Positions 12,201 to 24,200 of a DNA stretch of 64,000 nt are shown here, piece after piece; position 1 is the stretch's first letter, and every line of letters begins with the position of its first letter. Under the pieces are notes generated by a model, which saw only the letters and a list, made by a program, of their open reading frames with translations, made no database searches and was not told the DNA's origin. The stretch lies in contig JARFIW010000453.1 in the NCBI GenBank assembly GCA_036346225.1, positions 930,001 through 994,000 on the forward strand, read 5' to 3'. The stretch is from Platerodrilus igneus. Its lineage: Eukaryota; Arthropoda; Insecta; Coleoptera; Lycidae. The position numbers were made by a program, and so were the translations under genes.

Positions 12201-15200
12201 TAATTGGTTAATCTGTGAACAGACAAGTTAATTTAATGTGTGACAAGGAAACATGGAAGATATCAAGGGATTTACATTTGTTTTGAAATGTTGTGCACAT
12301 AAAGTGCAGAGGGGAAAACTTAAACACATTGGTTCTTGGGGTGTTTAAATAAAACATATCGTGGCCCCTGGTAGATGTAGTGTAGAGCAGTATAAAAGTT
12401 TAGAAGAATTTGATAATCTATTAGATTCAAATTTAATTAATCTTAGGAAGCAAAATGTGCAAGCTAGATCAAACAAAGTATCGAATAAGCGCAAATATTC
12501 TGAGTTACAAGCAAATAGAATTTATTTTGATTCATTAAGACTAAGTTTTAGAAGCGAACAGTTAGAAGTAGGTTTTAAAAAACAATTAGATAATTTATGT
12601 AAAGAAATTGATGTAAAACTTTCGAGCATCGAACGGATTCTCCTTTCACGATTATCACAGGAAGATTTTGTGTCTGACGAGAGTATAAATATAGAGCATT
12701 ATATGTTTCCAATAGGAGAAAATTTTCGAGAATTATTGACAGAACTTGAAGAGTTTTACAATGTATTAGAAGCAGATTATAAGGATAATTTTCAAAGCAT
12801 CAGTTATTTTGTTAGTAAATCGTCTCAAGTAGCTAATTTTGAACATAGGTTAAGGGAATTACGTAACGCCGCAACCGAAAAGCTAAAGAAAAAAGAACTT
12901 ACACCTGAAAAAGAAAATTTAGTAAGAGTATTAAAGTCAAGAATAAATAAAAAAATTACGGAAATTCAAACCGCAATTAAAATACGTAAAGAAAGATTGG
13001 AGAAACATAAATTTTTAGAAACCAAAATCAATAAAACCACTATAAACATGTCTATGAGCGCAGTAGAATTTTTCAATTTTGCGAGTCGAATAATGTCTTC
13101 AAATTTCGACGAGTCGTCAGCTAATATGCCTGCATTTTTGGATTCCATAGCAATGCTACAAACTTCGATAGAAGGCAACGAGAGGAATGCAGCAATATAC
13201 CTTAGATCTAAACTTACTGGAAAGGCTAGGGATCTAATTTCAAAAGAAAATGATTTTAATACCATTGTTTCAAAATTAAAGAAAGGAATTAAACCAGAAA
13301 ATTCAGATTTAGTTTACTACAAGGTTATGCAATTAGGCCAGTACGGAAAAACAAATACACAGTATGCCAGTGAATTGGATGAGTTAGCATCGCAACTAAA
13401 AAGAGCCTACATTTCAGAAGGCACCCCCAGTGAAGTTGCAGAAAGTCATGCGACCAAACACGTTGTAAGGAGCATGATTGAGAACGCAATAAATCATTAT
13501 GTTAAATTGGTCATGCAATCAGGTACTTTTACCAACGTGGAAGATGCGATCACCAAATATATAAACATTACGTCAGCAAACGACAGAAACAATACGGCAG
13601 TGTTATATTCCAAGTCAACAAATGCACCGAGAAACAAACACTAGCTCTACTTATAACTACTATCAAGGTAAGTCAAGGTTAAGTAAAAACTTTACACATG
13701 CAGCAAATAAATGTATACGCGACCAGAATACAAACTATCACGCTCAACGCAACAGTTGGAGAAATTACACAATACCTAAAAACGTTGCAGGTCATCAAAA
13801 GAAAAATTATTCCAACAACAAAGGACGAAGTTTTAATAGGCGCACTCAGTACGTGAGAAGTTATGAAATCCAGGATCAGGGAAATGAGCAAGCCCACCAG
13901 CATCCGGAACTGGAAGGGGCAAGCCAACAATAACAATATATTCGTTTAATTTACATATGTCCAACTTCTTAACAGTACGGACATCAATGACAAACCAGCA
14001 TGAAATCAAACTTATTGTGGATACCTGAGCCAACATAAGTCTGATTAAAGCACAAAAAATCGGCACACACAAAAAAATCTTTTTCGAACCGAATTGTCAA
14101 ATCAAAGGCATTACGAACAATACTTTAAGTACAATAGGTTTAACTTCGGGAACTATAGAAATAGAAATTAGTCATTTTCAACAGCAATTTCAAATAGTAC
14201 AAGACAATTTTCCAATACCTGTTGATGGAATAAGAGGTAGAGATTTTTTAGTAAGATATCAAGGTGAAATCAGTTACAAAGATTGGACGCTAACAGTTCA
14301 AAGTAATTTCACGTCATCAACAATTCCAATAGAAACTGGAACAGAACCAGATTCTTTTTTTATTCCACCTAGAATGGAAGTAATTAGGCGTTTAAATAAT
14401 TTAATTTCAAATAATAGTGAAAAAATAATTTTAAATACTGAACCTAAAGAAGGAGTTTTTATTGCTAGTATTTTAACGTATTCGAAATCAGGATTCGTTC
14501 GTGTAATAAACACTACCGACGAGACAGTAAAGTTACATTACAGTGATATAAAAACCGAAAATTTAAAACATTATTCAATATTTGAGAAAAAAAGGAAATA
14601 GTAAGAATCGAAAAGACGAACTCTTAGCTGAATTGAATAAACATATACCAGAATATGTAAGGGATAGCGTTACTAGTTTATATGTTGAATACGATGATAT
14701 TTTTGGATTAAAGGAAGATAGGATTACAGTCAACAATTTTTATAAGAAAAAAATACGTTTAAAAGATGACGAACCAGTGTACGTAAAAAAACTACAGAAT
14801 ACCAGAGAGTCAAAGAACAGAGGTACAGAATCAGGTAACTAACATGTTAAATGATGAAATTATTGAACCTTCATTTTAGGAATACAACAGTCCAATTCTA
14901 CTAGTACCAAAGGAACCAGATAGCAACAGAAATAAGAAATGGCGTTTAGTCGTAGACTACAGGAAACTCAATAACAAGCTAGCAACAGATCAATTTCCAT
15001 TACCAAGAATTGATACCATTTTAGATCAACTGGGACGAGCAAAGTATTTTTCGACAGTAGATCTTAAATCAGGTTTTCATCAGCTTCCACTTCATGAAGA
15101 ATCGAGGGACATCACAAGCTTTTCTACAGAAAATGGTAGCTATCGTTTCACAAGAACACCTTTTGGACTTTAAACCTCACCGCCAGCCTTCCAGCAGATG

Positions 15201-18200
15201 ATGAATTTAGCATTTGTAGGTGTTGAACCAGAAAGAGCATTTATCTACATAGATGATTTATTAATAATAGGAATTTCAGAGCACCATCATTTAGACTCAA
15301 TACGAGAAGTTTTTGAAACATGCAGAAAGTATAATTTAAAATTTAACCCTAGTAAGTGCAATTTTTTTAAAACAAGTGTTACTTTTCTAGCGCACCAAGT
15401 AACAAATCAAGGAGTTAAGATCGATCCATCAAAACATGACGTTATTAAAAACTTTCCCACACCGAAAAACTCAAAGGAAGTCAAAAGATTTGTAGCTTTT
15501 TTTAATTTTTATCGTAAATTTATTCCTAATTTTGCCGAAATAACTATACCACTAAATAAACTAATGCGAAAAAATGTACATTTTGTATGGAGTGAAGAAT
15601 GTTCTCAAGCGTTCACCACTCTGAAAAACACATTATTAAGGCCAACCATACTAAAATACCCAAGATTTGATAAGGAATTTATACTTTCTTGTGATGCGTC
15701 GCAAAAAGTATGTGGAGCAGTATTACAGCAAAAATTTGGCGAAGATTTATTACCGATAGCATTTGCATTAAAATCTTTTTCAAAAACGAATATCAAGAAA
15801 AGTACAATGGAAAAGGAAATGATAGCCATACATTGGACTATCGGACATTTCAAACCGTATCTTTATGGCAGAAAATTTAGAGTTCTCACAGATCACAAAG
15901 GATTAATTTATGTTTACAATGAAAAACCCTACACCAAAGCTAGTACGTATGAAGCTAGATTTATTGGAATACGATTTTGAGATAGAACATATCCCAGGTA
16001 CCAGGAATGTTCTAGCCGACTATTTGTCGCGATTAACTATAAAAAATCTAGAACATATGAATACTGACCAAACCAAATGTGCAGAAAATATTATGGTTGT
16101 AACACGAGCCATGGCCAGGCAACAGTACAACCAGCAGGATGTAATTACAGATATACAGGATACGAAATAAGTTAAGGAAATAATTTCGGACAAGGTAAAA
16201 AGTATTGAATTAAAATGTAACGACGCAGCGTTAATCAAAATGCCGTATGTAAGCTTTAAGGTAGCACCAAACTATATATGTATGCGTTTGGGCAAGAATA
16301 GAAGGTATAAAGCAGAGGAGATAACCCATTTCATTAAGAGTAGTTTTCCACTCGAGGAACTTCTACTACAGTTGGAAGAAACAACTGGTGAATTAGGATA
16401 TCGAAATATTAAATTATCCACATCAGATGACATTTTTAAATACTGTACAGTAAATGAATTTAAGAAGGCAGCGTCGTCAATATTTAGAAAAATATGCATA
16501 ATACTATATCCAGAACCAGTGAATGTACAAAACGAAGAGCAACGAAAGCAATTACTTAAACTTTTTCACGAAAATCCAGTTTTTGGAGGACACTGTGGTA
16601 ACAAACGATTATTGAAAAAATTAAAAACCAAGTACAATTGGAAGGGAATATCACGAGATGTGGTACAATACACAGCCAAATGTCAGGAATGTCAAATTAA
16701 TAAAAGTAAAATTAGACATAAAGAAGAAATGATAATAACCCCTACCCCACAAAAGTGTTTCGATATAACTACTATCGATACGATATGCCCTTTTGTAAAA
16801 TCTAATAAAAGAAATATATACGCTATAACAATATCATGTGAGTTAAGTAAATACATTGTAATAATTCCAACCCCAAACAAAGAAAGCAACACCATAGCTA
16901 GAGCTTTAGTAAATAATTTTATTTTAATATATGGTCCAATGAAGCAAATACGAACAGATCTCGGAACTGAGTACAAAAATGAAATTTTCAAGAGTAACGG
17001 AATTGCTATCCATATCGCATCAATTTTCAACACCATATCACCCACAAACTATAGCAGGAGTAGAAGTAATCGCACACTAAATGAATATTTACGATCATAT
17101 GTTAATGAATCTAGAGCAGATTGGGATGAATGGACACTGTACTTTAGTTTTTGTTATAATACAACACCGCACGTTATACACAGATATACACCTTTCGAAC
17201 TTGTTTTTGGTAAGAAAGTTCAATTACTTTCAGAATTAACAAACGGAGTGGATCCAATATGCAATGTCGAAAATTACGGTAAAGAGCTAAAATATAGACT
17301 ACAAGTCACCGCGAAAAGAGCCGAACGTTATATAGAGCAAGCAAAAAGAGAAAGAAAGCCAAAATATGACAGAAATACAACCAGCGACGTCATAAGGTTG
17401 GAGATTTAGTTCTGTTAACAAAGCAGAATCGGTCAAAACTCGATAGTTACTTTAAGGGACCATACAATGTTATTTCATGTAACAAGCCTAACTGTACAAT
17501 TAAGGACAATTTAGGCAAAATCCAGATAGTGCATATGAACAGAATTGTTAAGTTTAAGTTTGAGCAAAGTGAAACAGATGATTCATAGTAAACAATACGA
17601 AGTGTCTAGTGTAATAAAAGTGCATTAACATTATAATTAGTTTAGTAGTGAATGAAATGCAATGCAATTAATGAACAAGAATGTACCACTTGAGTTTTAA
17701 AATATTATGAAACTAGTCGATAATTAGATATGTAATTTAATAAGATTTTATTATAAGCCACTTAATTAGTTAAGCTTTCAGCAACCATTTTAATTTATTA
17801 TTTATGTTATTTGTTTTTAAAGACGAAACTCTCATAGGAAGTTTTCGTCTTGCGCAGAAAGAGGGTGTAGAGCAATTATTAATCAATCTAACCTAGTAAC
17901 ATGAATGTTGTGTACATCATTCTGCAATACCCTGAACTACAGAACTACGTAATGTAATATTGTTATTAGTTGTCAGCGTTCCCTAATTACCTACTTAAGG
18001 GTATATGTTTCGGTGAAGTGCATAACGGAATCAATCATAATAATAATTATAATAGAGAGTGTAGTATGAGTAGAGAAAGGTAGTAGTACGCGTAGAAAGA
18101 TTATTGTTACTCTGTGAATTAAGTTAAATAAATAAATACAGTCAGATGTGTTTTCTTCTAGTACATAGTAAACAGGTGTCGATGTTGGCGATCTAGTTTA

Positions 18201-21200
18201 ACAGAGGCGAATGACATCACAGTAGACACTCGGAAATTTACAGCAGATAATAAATAGGGAGGTCTATTAAGTTATTAACTACTTTATAGAAAAATACCAC
18301 AACACTTAAATCACATTGCGATTTAAGTCTAGTTACAGAGTATCTGGTTCAGGATCACAAGTATGGGAGCTGGAAGTATAGGTAGATTTGAAAAGTTCAG
18401 CAAACTTATTCGCTATAACATACGGATCAGAATAGGACTCATTGTCATAGGTCATTTGTCTTTGTTGATTAGTTGACTTTCGTTTATCATTCACAAATGC
18501 CCAGAAACTCTTCCGATCAGATTTTTATTTTGTCATTCATTGACCTTAAGAAATTATTGTGAGCAATATTCATAGCATTTATTAGTCTAGTTCGTAGGAT
18601 TCTAAAATTGTTGTATGCTAATGTATCACTACTTAATTTATATTGCTTCCATAAAATTTCTTTTTGTTTAGTAAGATTGAAGATCTCCTTAGTGAACTAT
18701 GATGGATAAGACTTCCTACAGGCTTTGGTTCTCGGGACATGCAAAACAATAACTCCAAAGAGTAAAGCATAAAAGCGAGCTGTAACAGCTTCAATATCAT
18801 CAAAGTGGTACAGAGAGTTCCAGTCTAGTGTAGCTAAGTCAAGGGCAGTATAGTTGACATTTTTAAAATTGTAACGGGCATCTTTACTGGTTGCTTTAGC
18901 ATAGTTTTTTACAAGTAATTTATGTACTTCAATGCAAAGTGGTGGATGATGATTGTCAATAGGCAGATCAACACACTTTGGTTCAGATATTTTGCAAGTG
19001 AAATTAGAAAAAACTAGGTCCAGTAGCCCTTGATTCAGATTGTATATGTAGTTGTACTGTATGAGATCAAAGAAAGCTACAAGATTATTAAGGGGTGCCA
19101 ATCTGGGCAGGTTGTTACCACTCAATGCAAATTCAGGTAGGTTGAAGTCTCCTATGATTATAAGATTTTTGTCATAGATAAAATAAAGATTTATTAATTC
19201 GTCAAAGAAAAGTTCATACACATGCCTCACTTGATTTGGCAGGATATATATCGTTATTATAATCATAGACTGGCTATAGGGATCTTTAATTTCAACAATT
19301 AAAACATCAAAGTTATCCGTATAAGTGTACTTGATGAGAAGCAATTTTTTCGTGAACAGCAAGAAGTACCCCTCCCCCCTGCTAATACCCAAATCAGTAT
19401 GTCTATCTGTTCTGAATACATTGAAGGTATTACAAAAAAGTTCATTGTCATGTATATCATCTCCCAACATGTTTCAGTTAAGCATATGATTTCATAATCA
19501 CACATTAAAGAGAAGTTATATGGTTCAATCATTTTAGTACGAAGACCTCTAACATTTTGGTAGTATATATGTATAACTGGCCAACGCCTTAGAATTAACT
19601 AAGTTTGCAGAGTGAGTTATAAACTGTGATTGCTACCCAAAGAAGATAGAAGCCCTTACTGCACCTAACTTTAATTTATACACAGAGCAGTCAGTATTCC
19701 ATACTGTGTGATTAACATTGATTTCTGTCGTATCGGGATACATTTTTTTGTAAGTAATGCAGTTAATACATTTTACCTCATCGGCAGTGCATTTATCAAT
19801 CGTATGTTCAAGTGCACATCGAGGACAAATGGGATTACTCTTGCAGACTCCCTTTATATGATTATAAGAGCAGCAGTTAAGACATCTACGTGGTTCAATT
19901 CCATCATAGACAGAACAGTTATCAAGTCCCGCCATTAGAGTTTTTTTTCAAGAGCCATCAAATTGTTAAAAGAAAGCATATCCAATTCCACAAGAGCTTG
20001 ATAGACATGGTGGTTCTTTTTGGTTGACCATATTCTAAGAACTTTGCAGCTGAAATTGTGACCTAAAAAGTGGCCGTTTTGATTTATTAGGAATTTCTCA
20101 ACACAGGCGGCATCAAGTTTTTCAGTTATACCCACAACTTTAATTTTAGGCAGAGGATTCCTTATTTCAGTTATATTATAATTATTAGACATGTTATCGT
20201 TCATGATTTGTTTTATTTTTTTATTGGAATCATCTGTATCACTACTGATGAGAATCGCACCCTTATTGATATGTTTAACTTTAGTAATTGGAATAGTGGA
20301 ATCAATCAATTTTGGCATGGCATTTTGAAGTACCTCAGCCTTCGTGATCTTGTTTTCTTGCTGAACATTTTTAGGTTTAACTATTATTGCCGTATTATTC
20401 CTTCGCACTACTTGTGAAAAAGAGACTGGAGTATCTTTCTGAAGCTTAGAGATAACAGTAGATAAATGATTTTCAGCTGCTTGATAAGATTCATTAATTT
20501 TTGAAGTAACTGCGCTGATATTAGCAGAGAATTTGCCATCAACTTGTTTGGTGAGTAATTTGCTTTCCATTTCAGTGAGTTGATTTTTCAGCTTAATATT
20601 CTCAGATTCGAGAAGTTTAGATCGCTCCAAAGCTTTCACAGAAGACTCCTTAATGTGTTCAAACATTCTAGAAATGCATTGTACAGAATCGTTCAGATTA
20701 ACAATTTCCTTCAGTAATGAAGGCACTTGTTTAAAATAGGAATTATGGGAATATATTCTAATTTAACTGCTTTAACCATTTCATGATGCAACAAATCAAA
20801 TGCTTTCAACTTCGCAGCTTTAATTTTGATATTGCTCTATTGAAATAAACCAGTTTTATAAGTTTCCTAGTTCAATATAGCAATAACTTGACATGTTGCT
20901 TTTTGATCAATGAATTATGGGTATTAATTGCACATCCAAAAAGCAATATTTCAAATTGTTGCTCTTTGGTACCAGTATTTTGCAAATGTCACGTCATTTT
21001 GAGGTTATTCATTTGGAATAGATTAGTTTTAGTGTACTTTAAGTGTTGTGCAAGTGAAAAATGAGCAAGTACAAGAAATCTGGAGAAGCACGAGGAGAAT
21101 GCATACTACGTTTGATAAGAGAAAATGAAGTCTTCCATGATAAGGTACAGTATAGTTTGAGTGGTAAAATGCTCTGAGAAATGCAGACCCAAATGTAAAG

Positions 21201-24200
21201 ATCTGGTTAGTGAAGACAAACATCAACAAATACACACAAGATTTTAGGTCATCGGAGATATCAACAGAGGAACTATTTTCTGCAATGCATACAAGAAATC
21301 AATCCAAAATATAGCAAGCATACACCTAGCAGTAACAGATCAAAAAATTACGCTTATTACTTTGAGTTTGAAAATAAGAGAACTGGGCTGTGCAAGACCT
21401 TCTATCTCAAAACATTAGATATTGGTAATAAACTTATTTTTACTGCAACGAAGAAAAAAAACAAGTGTTGTTTTGCAGCAAGGTATGAGAAGCAAGCATA
21501 AAAAAGGTGGAAAGAAAGTAAGCGATGACGTAAAAGAAGGCATCCGGATGAACATATCTTTTTCAACAATGCCATCACATTATTGCAGAGCTCACACAAA
21601 TAAGCAATACATAGATGACAGCTTAAATATTGCGTCATTGTATAGACTTTATGAAACACATTGTGAAGAAATGGGGAAACCTTTTGCCAAACAACGTATA
21701 TACGAGACTGTATTTAATTCTGAATTCAATATTGCGTTTTACAATCCCAAATAGGAGCATTGTATGGTTTGTAAATCTTTTAAAAATATACTGCACTATG
21801 ATAGAAAAGGAATTGTGTCGGCTAGATAAAGAAAATGCTATTAAAACTGCTAGACGTGATGCTCGTAAACAAGTAGCTTGTTTTGATCTACAAGCTGTTC
21901 TGCCAGTTCCATGTGGAGATATTAGTGTATTGTTCTACAAGAGATGACTGGTTACGTATAATTTTACTATCTACGATATTGTTGAGGCACTGGGTTATTG
22001 TTTTGTTTGGCACGAGGTAATAGAAAAACAAGTGTAAATGAGATATGTAGTTGTTTGTATATATTTCACACCACATAAAGAGTAAAAATATTACACCTTT
22101 TACTCTAACTGTGCTGGTCAGCACAAAAATAAATTTGTCATATCCTTATTGTTGTATTGAGTAAATTTTGCTGCAATAATTGAAGAGATTACCTACAAAT
22201 GTCTAGTAGTTAGACATACACAAACCGAAGATGATGCAATGCATGCCTTAATTGAAAAAGAAAAAAAAGGCGCATGAAGAGTGGATATATTTACACCCAT
22301 ATTAGATGATTCCAATAATAAGACTTGCAAAAAAGAAAACAGGCCATACATATAAATGCATTGAAATGAATTACAATGATTTTTTAGATTTAAAATCTTT
22401 GCAAGCTGATGTTGGAAAAAAATTTACTGAAAATATCCATGGCGAAAAAATCCAGTGGAATGAAATCTGAGCCATAAAAGTTATATGAAAATTCACCCTT
22501 TCACACTTTTTCATTAAACAGTCATATACAAAACACGGGTATACACAAATTGATGTTCGCTATAAAACTAGAAGAGTTACAAGGCTAATATTAAACTCAA
22601 GCAGCTGCATGTGGCTCCTATTAAAATAGCACAAGCCAAAAAGAATGATTTGTTGGATTTATATAATAGCCATGTCATTCCTAGCCAATACTGGAGTTTT
22701 TATACACAGCTTTCTTGTATGTCAACTAAAGAAAATGAAAATTTGGAAACCGATTCAGACTAAAATTTTATTGTTTTAAGTTTAGCAGTGTAATGTTTTA
22801 TTTTATTATAATTTAGCTTTTAGTTCTGTATAATTTATATGTTTTTTAAAACAAATGATTATGTCAAGCCACATAGAAAAATGTGTCTTAGTTATTAAAG
22901 ATGATGAGAAGCTTAATCAACGAAACAATATCGGAGTTTTCATCTGGCATCATATAGCAACAAGTCACAAAACTACTTGAAAACTCAAAGACATTAAAAC
23001 TATAGTTTATTTTCTGAAATTTATTATTGTTAATGCATTCTCTGTTAACAATTGGCTACAGATAGTTTACTTTATACACTTTTAATTTAACTTTTATAGT
23101 AGTTTTATGATACCTCTAATCTTCAATTGTAAGTTTCTTTAAAACAAGATCTGACTTGCTGTATGGAACTGGGTCATCGATATATTTTGCATATACTTTT
23201 GGTTTGGTGTTATTTGTAGCGCAACTTTCGCACTATAACTGATATTTGTACTATTGTGATTTTCGATACTAATTTAATTGGGTTAAAACCAAAATAAACA
23301 CTACGATCATAATGATAAAAAAAAACTGCAAATTAGGAAAAGTGCTGAAGATGATGATATAAAAATTACAACAATATTTTATTTAATTTTGTTATAAACA
23401 TATTCCAAAATAACTCAAATTTTTCATTTTTATGTCATGATCTTCTTTTATTCTATTATATTCGATTATGCCAGAAGAATATGGTGATAATTTCCCCAGT
23501 CTGAACAGGATGCTTACCGTTATTAAAAGAATAATTGTTGGCTAAAATAATCATAGTAAAACCAGACAGAAAGGAATTGAATTAATTATCCCTGAACAGT
23601 TAGAAAATGTTCAAAATAATTATTTGCAAAATTTTAATTTTATTTTATTTAGAGCAGAACGTTGATAAATTGTAATTAAATAATTGCTTTCTATAACAAA
23701 TAAAGTATATCAAATGAAAACCTGGTGGTTTCATAATTTCCAAAGTGGTACACAAATAAAATTATTGTAAAATTCCTAAACTATAAAGTGAAATTCCTTT
23801 AAATACCATTAGAGTTGTTGCAGCAGGTGAAAAATATATTTATGAAGCAAAAATAATTTTCCTGATTGTAAACAATAACTTATTTTCAAAAACAGTGCTA
23901 CGTACCTAGACGTACCTAGGCGAGTAGGCGGAGTTTTACAAGTAAAGAAATTGCCTGCAATAAAAAATTCAGTTCAGTACGACCTGCAATAGAAATCAAC
24001 ACATTAAGTTATAACAAAAAAAATAAATGGTTTATTGGGTTAAATTGCATTTAACTTATCAGTTTCACCAAACTACAGAGCATACCCACTGAGAAAATAT
24101 TTACAATTTACAATTTTACTACATGTACAATGTTTACAATTACTGTCCGGTAACCTTGAGCTAAGTGAAAACGTTTTCCACCACCCCAATTGACATAACT

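Larger units (their letters stand above)
12381..18221 (+). mobile_element. Ty3/gypsy LTR retrotransposon, 5' LTR nearly deleted, inserted in the Jockey-like element
   Basis: Order on the plus strand: gag (to 13644), nucleocapsid-like part, aspartic protease, RT with RNase H, integrase, polypurine tract, 3' LTR (17866-18221). The 5' end keeps only tgtagagca (12381-12389), the first 9 nt of the LTR, before gag-internal sequence; most of the 5' LTR, primer site and gag start are missing. gtag flanks both ends. No env gene is seen between integrase and LTR. Several stops and frame breaks in pol make it inactive as an autonomous element. Confidence 0.88.
18222..20760 (-). mobile_element. Jockey/CR1-like non-LTR element, 5' part (ORF1, zinc knuckles, endonuclease)
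   Basis: Minus-strand order: ORF1 (19935-20726), CCHC part (19633-19935), APE endonuclease (18697-19540), linker to about 18350, then the C-terminus of the RT ORF ([16 protein letters not shown]) running into the gypsy insertion point. The RT catalytic core, normally several hundred codons, is absent between about 18350 and 18290, so the copy had an internal deletion. Confidence 0.78.

Noticed and set aside
12361..12389. Start of gag at 12361
   Set aside because: The open frame begins at a GTG within Jockey-like sequence. The minus strand here codes for the Jockey-like C-terminus, so the upstream part of the frame is accidental.
13679..14072. Minus-strand hydrophobic frames across the gypsy gag-pol region
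   Set aside because: They are antisense shadows of gag and protease and do not form a gene.
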